Part shown: positions 61,231 through 64,000 of the stretch, piece by piece
How the letters are laid out: every line of letters begins with the position of its first letter
Position numbering within the stretch: the stretch's first letter is position 1
From: Mesorhizobium sp. M9A.F.Ca.ET.002.03.1.2
GTDB lineage: Bacteria > Pseudomonadota > Alphaproteobacteria > Rhizobiales > Rhizobiaceae
Length of the DNA: 64,000 nucleotides
Assembly (NCBI RefSeq): GCF_003952365.1
Contig: NZ_CP034443.1
Span: forward strand, 861,001 to 925,000
Direction: 5' to 3'
The notes under the pieces: generated by a model
Seen by the model: the letters and a program-made list of their open reading frames with translations, nothing else
What the model was told of the DNA's origin: nothing
The model's database searches: none
Translations under genes and position numbers: made by a program

Positions 61231-61425
61231 ATGGCGATCTTCGACGACGAACCCAAAAAGAAAGCGCGCCCGCATGAGATCGGGCAGGATCTGTCGCTGC
61301 TTTCCGTCGATGAACTGTCCGAGCGGATCGGCATCTTGCGTGACGAGATCGCCCGGCTGGAAGCCGAACTCAAGACCAAGGGCACCACCAAGTCGGCGGC
61401 CGAGGCGCTGTTCCGCCGCGGATAA
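61231..61425 (+). CDS. DUF1192 small coiled-coil protein
   Basis: A 64-residue protein with the DUF1192 pattern: an acidic MAIFDDEPKKK start, the core LSLLSVDELSERIGILRDEIARLEAEL (residues about 21-47, an amphipathic coil), and a FRRG end. Conserved in alphaproteobacteria, of unknown role. GAGGAG lies before the ATG at 61231; the frame upstream crosses a repeat. Confidence 0.85.
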   Translation: MAIFDDEPKKKARPHEIGQDLSLLSVDELSERIGILRDEIARLEAELKTKGTTKSAAEALFRRG

Positions 61426-61509
61426 TTCCAGGGCCAAAGTGTCCGCCGCCGAAAAGCCCGAATGCGACTGTCTTCAGATCCCTCCCTAAATTCCAGCCGG
61501 ATCAGCTAA

Positions 61510-62731
61510 ATGTTTGCAAGCTACCGACCGATCCTCTCGCTGCTTCGCGGCACCGCTTTCCTGCTGGCGGCGACCGGACTGCACGGGCTGCTGTTGCCGC
61601 TTCGCGGCCAGGTGGAAGGTTTCTCGACCGCATCGCTCGGCCTGATGGGCACGGCCTGGGCCGGCGGCTTCGTCACCGGCTGCTTCTTTGCACCGCGCAT
61701 CGTGCGCCGTGCCGGTCACGTACGCGCTTTCGGCGCCTTTGCGGCATCGGGAGCCATCGTCGCACTGCTCACCGGCCTGATCATCGACGCCTTCCCGGCT
61801 TCACCATGGCCGGCGCTTCATGGTGATCGAAAGCTGGCTGAACGAGAAGTCCACCAACGAGAACCGCGGCGCCGTCTTCGGCCTTTACATGATGGTCACC
61901 TATGCCTCGATCATGGGCGGCCAGATGATCGTTGCCGGCGGCGACGTGAAGTCGGCCTCGCTGTTCATGATCACCGGCATCCTGTTCTGCCTGTCGCTCA
62001 TTCCGACCGCGGTCTCGACGGCTTCGCACCCCAAGCCGCTCCAGGACGTCTCGCTCGACGTCAAGGGGCTCTATGTCAATTCGCCGGTGTCGGCGATCGC
62101 CTGCGTTTTGATCGGCATCGCCAACGGCGCCTGGGGCACGCTCGGCGCGGTCTATGGCGCCCGCATCGGCATTTCCACGGCCGAGATCGCGCTGATGATG
62201 AGCCTGGTGGTCGTCGCCGGCGCCGCCATGCAGCTTCCGGCCGGGCGCCTCTCCGACAAGACCGACCGCCGCTTCGTGCTGGCGGGCCTGGCCTTTGGCG
62301 CGGCGCTGTTCGCCGTTGCGGTCTTCCTGTTCGAGCCGCGCTCCGGCGTCTTCGTCATTGTCTTCACCGCCGCTTACGGCGCCTTTGCCTACACGCTGTA
62401 TTCGATCGCCGTGGCCCATGCCAACGACCACGCCCGCGCGGAGGATTTCGTCAAAGTGTCGGGCGGCCTGCTGCTGCTTTATGGTTTCGGCACGATGATC
62501 GGGCCATTGCTGGCCGCCGCCCTGATGGGCTGGATGCGGCCGGAAGGCCTGTTCCTTGCGACTGCCTTCGCGCATCTTTGCCTGGCGGGCTACACGCTGC
62601 TGCGTATCAACCGTCGAGCTCCGGTGCCGATCGAAGATCGCGACGCTTTCAAGACGCAACCGGCCGAGCGCTCGATCACGCCGGAAGCCTTGCGGCTCGA
62701 TCCGCGCAGAAAGCCTGAAACCAACGGTTGA
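61510..62731 (+). pseudogene. MFS transporter, disrupted
   Basis: The two halves of a major-facilitator protein of about 400 residues are present in different frames. The first reads from MFASYRPILSLLRGT through LLTGLIIDAFPA (to about 61798). The second reads from FMVIESWLNEK (about 61817) to the stop at 62731. Between them GFTMAG is readable in the third frame, so there are at least two lesions: a small deletion near 61797 that removed part of helix 4, and a one-base loss near 61818. It may be a decaying gene or sequence error. The substrate is unknown. Confidence 0.75.
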
Positions 62732-62762
62732 GATTTGGAGAACTTTGCCCCACAAATAAGGT

Positions 62763-63038
62763 ATGATGTTCTCCGACGCCTTCATGGCGATTGCCGATCC
62801 CAACCGGCGCTATCTCTTGGAAGAGCTCCGGCGCGGCCCCAAGACCGTCAACGAACTGGCCGCCGGGTTACCGGTTTCGCGCCCGGCTGTATCGCAGCAT
62901 CTGAAGGTGCTGCTCGAAGCCGGGCTGGTCAACGCCAAGCCGGAAGGGACAAGGCGCGTCTATACGGTCAGCAGTGCCGGCTTCCTGAAGCTCAACATCT
63001 GGCTCGACCAGTTCTGGGAGGCAGAGCAGCCTGGTTGA
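62763..63038 (+). CDS. ArsR-family transcriptional regulator
   Basis: A 91-residue winged-helix protein: FMAIADPNRRYLLEELRRGPKTVNELAAGLPVSRPAVSQHLKVLLEAGLV (residues about 7-56) is the ArsR helix-turn-helix, followed by the wing KPEGTRRVYTVS and a dimerising helix LDQFW. It lacks the metal-binding cysteines of ArsR itself, like the regulators that sit beside SRPBCC genes. No such partner gene follows; 130 bases of unassigned DNA separate it from a convergent GST. Confidence 0.85.
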   Translation: MMFSDAFMAIADPNRRYLLEELRRGPKTVNELAAGLPVSRPAVSQHLKVLLEAGLVNAKPEGTRRVYTVSSAGFLKLNIWLDQFWEAEQPG

Positions 63039-63167
63039 CCGTGGTAGCTGAGATGCGCCGCCACGCCTCGGCAGTGACGCACCAAGCGCGGCCAGCCGCG
63101 TGCTCTTGCCTTCCGGGTCGGTGAGCGCCTGGAACAAGAAGCCCGAGTTGTGCCGGATCATGCGGCA

Positions 63168-63830
63168 TCAGGCCTGACCGTTATTGTAGGGGAAGAGCTT
63201 AAAATAAGGCTGCGCTTCCTCGAGCACGCGGGCGACTGACGGCCGCCGCAGCAACCGGTCGTGGTAGCGCCTCAACGCCGGATAGTCGTCGCCGAACGGC
63301 TCGACCTTGTTGGCGTAGAACAGCGCAGGCGCCGCGGCGCAGTCGGCCATGGTGAAGGCCTCGCCCATCACCCATGTGCTCGACCGCATGTCCTGGTCGA
63401 TGATGGCGTAGGCGCTGCGCAGCTGGGCGCGCGCCTCTTCGACGCCGAACGGATCGGTCTTGCCTTCCGGCCGCAGGCGGTCGCCGACGATCTTCTGCAT
63501 CGCGTGCTGCACGTAGAAGTCATAGATGCGGTCGGCGAGGCGGGTCTGGCGGGCAAGATCGACATCGGCAGGGATCAGTTCGACCGGTCCGGGATAATGC
63601 GCGTTGAGATATTCGATGACGATCGTCGATTCCGGCACGGTCTGGTCCAGCGCCTCATCGCGCAGCACAGGCATCTTGCCGGCCGGCGACAATTTCAGGA
63701 ACGCCGCGCGCGACTCCTCATTGCCGAGATCGACGACAACCGATGTGAATGGCGTGCCGTTCTCATAGAGCGCGATCAGCGGCTTCCAGCAGAAGGATGC
63801 CAGTGGATGAATATGCATCGTCAGGGACAT
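63168..63830 (-). CDS. Glutathione S-transferase family protein
   Basis: A 220-residue GST. The thioredoxin-like half begins MHIHPLASFCWKPLIALYENG and has the cis-Pro region AGKMPVLRDE with PESTIVIEYLN; the helical half has FTMADCAAAPALFY with the N-capping Asp. The ATG at 63830 is chosen because it begins the domain. Probably a detoxification enzyme; substrate unknown. Confidence 0.85.
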   Translation of the reverse strand: MSLTMHIHPLASFCWKPLIALYENGTPFTSVVVDLGNEESRAAFLKLSPAGKMPVLRDEALDQTVPESTIVIEYLNAHYPGPVELIPADVDLARQTRLADRIYDFYVQHAMQKIVGDRLRPEGKTDPFGVEEARAQLRSAYAIIDQDMRSSTWVMGEAFTMADCAAAPALFYANKVEPFGDDYPALRRYHDRLLRRPSVARVLEEAQPYFKLFPYNNGQA

Positions 63831-63881
63831 TGTTTTGTTTGTTCCTCTGGTGCTTCGCCTCGCGGACATTCGGCCCGCCAC

Positions 63882-64000
63882 TTACCTGGCTTGGCTATGC
63901 GCCACGATTGCGTCGACGATGACGGCCCAATCGTCGGGATGCAGTTCGTGGCCGCCGCCTTCGATGCGGACAAGCCTCGCGCCGGCGACGGCTTCTGCGA
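63882..64000 (-). CDS. Alpha/beta hydrolase, C-terminal end (cut by window edge)
   Basis: The last 39 residues of a protein that runs off the right edge: AVAGARLVRIEGGGHELHPDDWAVIVDAIVAHSQAR then TAA. The GGGHELHPDDW segment is the catalytic-His end of an alpha/beta hydrolase. It lies 51 bases upstream of the GST start on the same strand, so the two may be co-transcribed. Confidence 0.65.
   Translation of the reverse strand, partial: AEAVAGARLVRIEGGGHELHPDDWAVIVDAIVAHSQAR

Overview
The window looks like the chromosome of a Mesorhizobium-type alphaproteobacterium (Hyphomicrobiales). The evidence is high GC, a PhyR-NepR-EcfG general stress response, HWE histidine kinases, long rhizobial PstA and PstC proteins, an RpoH with the RpoH box, TrcR/DUF1013, DUF1127 and DUF1192 proteins, and many short palindromic intergenic repeats. 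Genus is inferred from gene content and gene style, not from an alignment.

Layout. Positions 1-10.8 kb form a stress-signalling block. ecfG-nepR and phyR are divergent, with three HWE-type kinases and several small membrane or envelope proteins around them. Eight sequences match the EcfG promoter GGAAC-N16/17-CGTT, seven of them placed in front of a gene. Positions 10.85-15.8 kb hold a xylose-type ABC transporter (xylF-xylH-short xylG) and a divergent ROK repressor with two matching operator palindromes. Positions 16.1-22.6 kb hold pstSCAB-phoU-phoB with a three-unit PHO box and no phoR next to it. Positions 23-31 kb carry small secreted proteins, an acyltransferase-like protein, two hydrolases, a glutathione transferase with a Lys/Ala-rich tail and a VOC protein.

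A 1,291-residue protein at 31.4-35.2 kb, AT-richer than its neighbours, combines a predicted Mrr-like nuclease domain with a STAND-like NTPase. It lies beside tRNA-Glu and is the best candidate for an accessory (anti-phage) system. From 35.5 to 41.5 kb come rluD-like, rpoH, a persulfide-dioxygenase-like MBL protein, a 1-Cys peroxiredoxin and zapA. From 41.8 to 49.7 kb lies a central-carbon cluster (tkt, gap, pgk, class I aldolase) interrupted by a K+/H+ antiporter gene. From 49.8 to 54.4 kb there is a small cluster (DJ-1/PfpI, VOC, WYL regulator) with two copies of a CCTGACA/TGTCAGG operator. From 54.5 to 58.4 kb a frameshifted tandem UspA gene and a P2-type cation ATPase flank an FNR/FixK-like box. 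The rest carries trcR, DUF1127, a quinone oxidoreductase, DUF1192, a broken MFS gene, an ArsR regulator, a GST and the end of an alpha/beta hydrolase.

Non-coding structure is rich. It includes several palindromic repeat families, some overlapping stop codons, two larger elements with terminal inverted repeats (about 144 and 177 bp), a duplicated 67-bp sequence with an 18-bp palindrome, a terminator between xylF and xylH, and an orphan terminator. No CRISPR array, insertion sequence, integrase or rRNA gene was seen.
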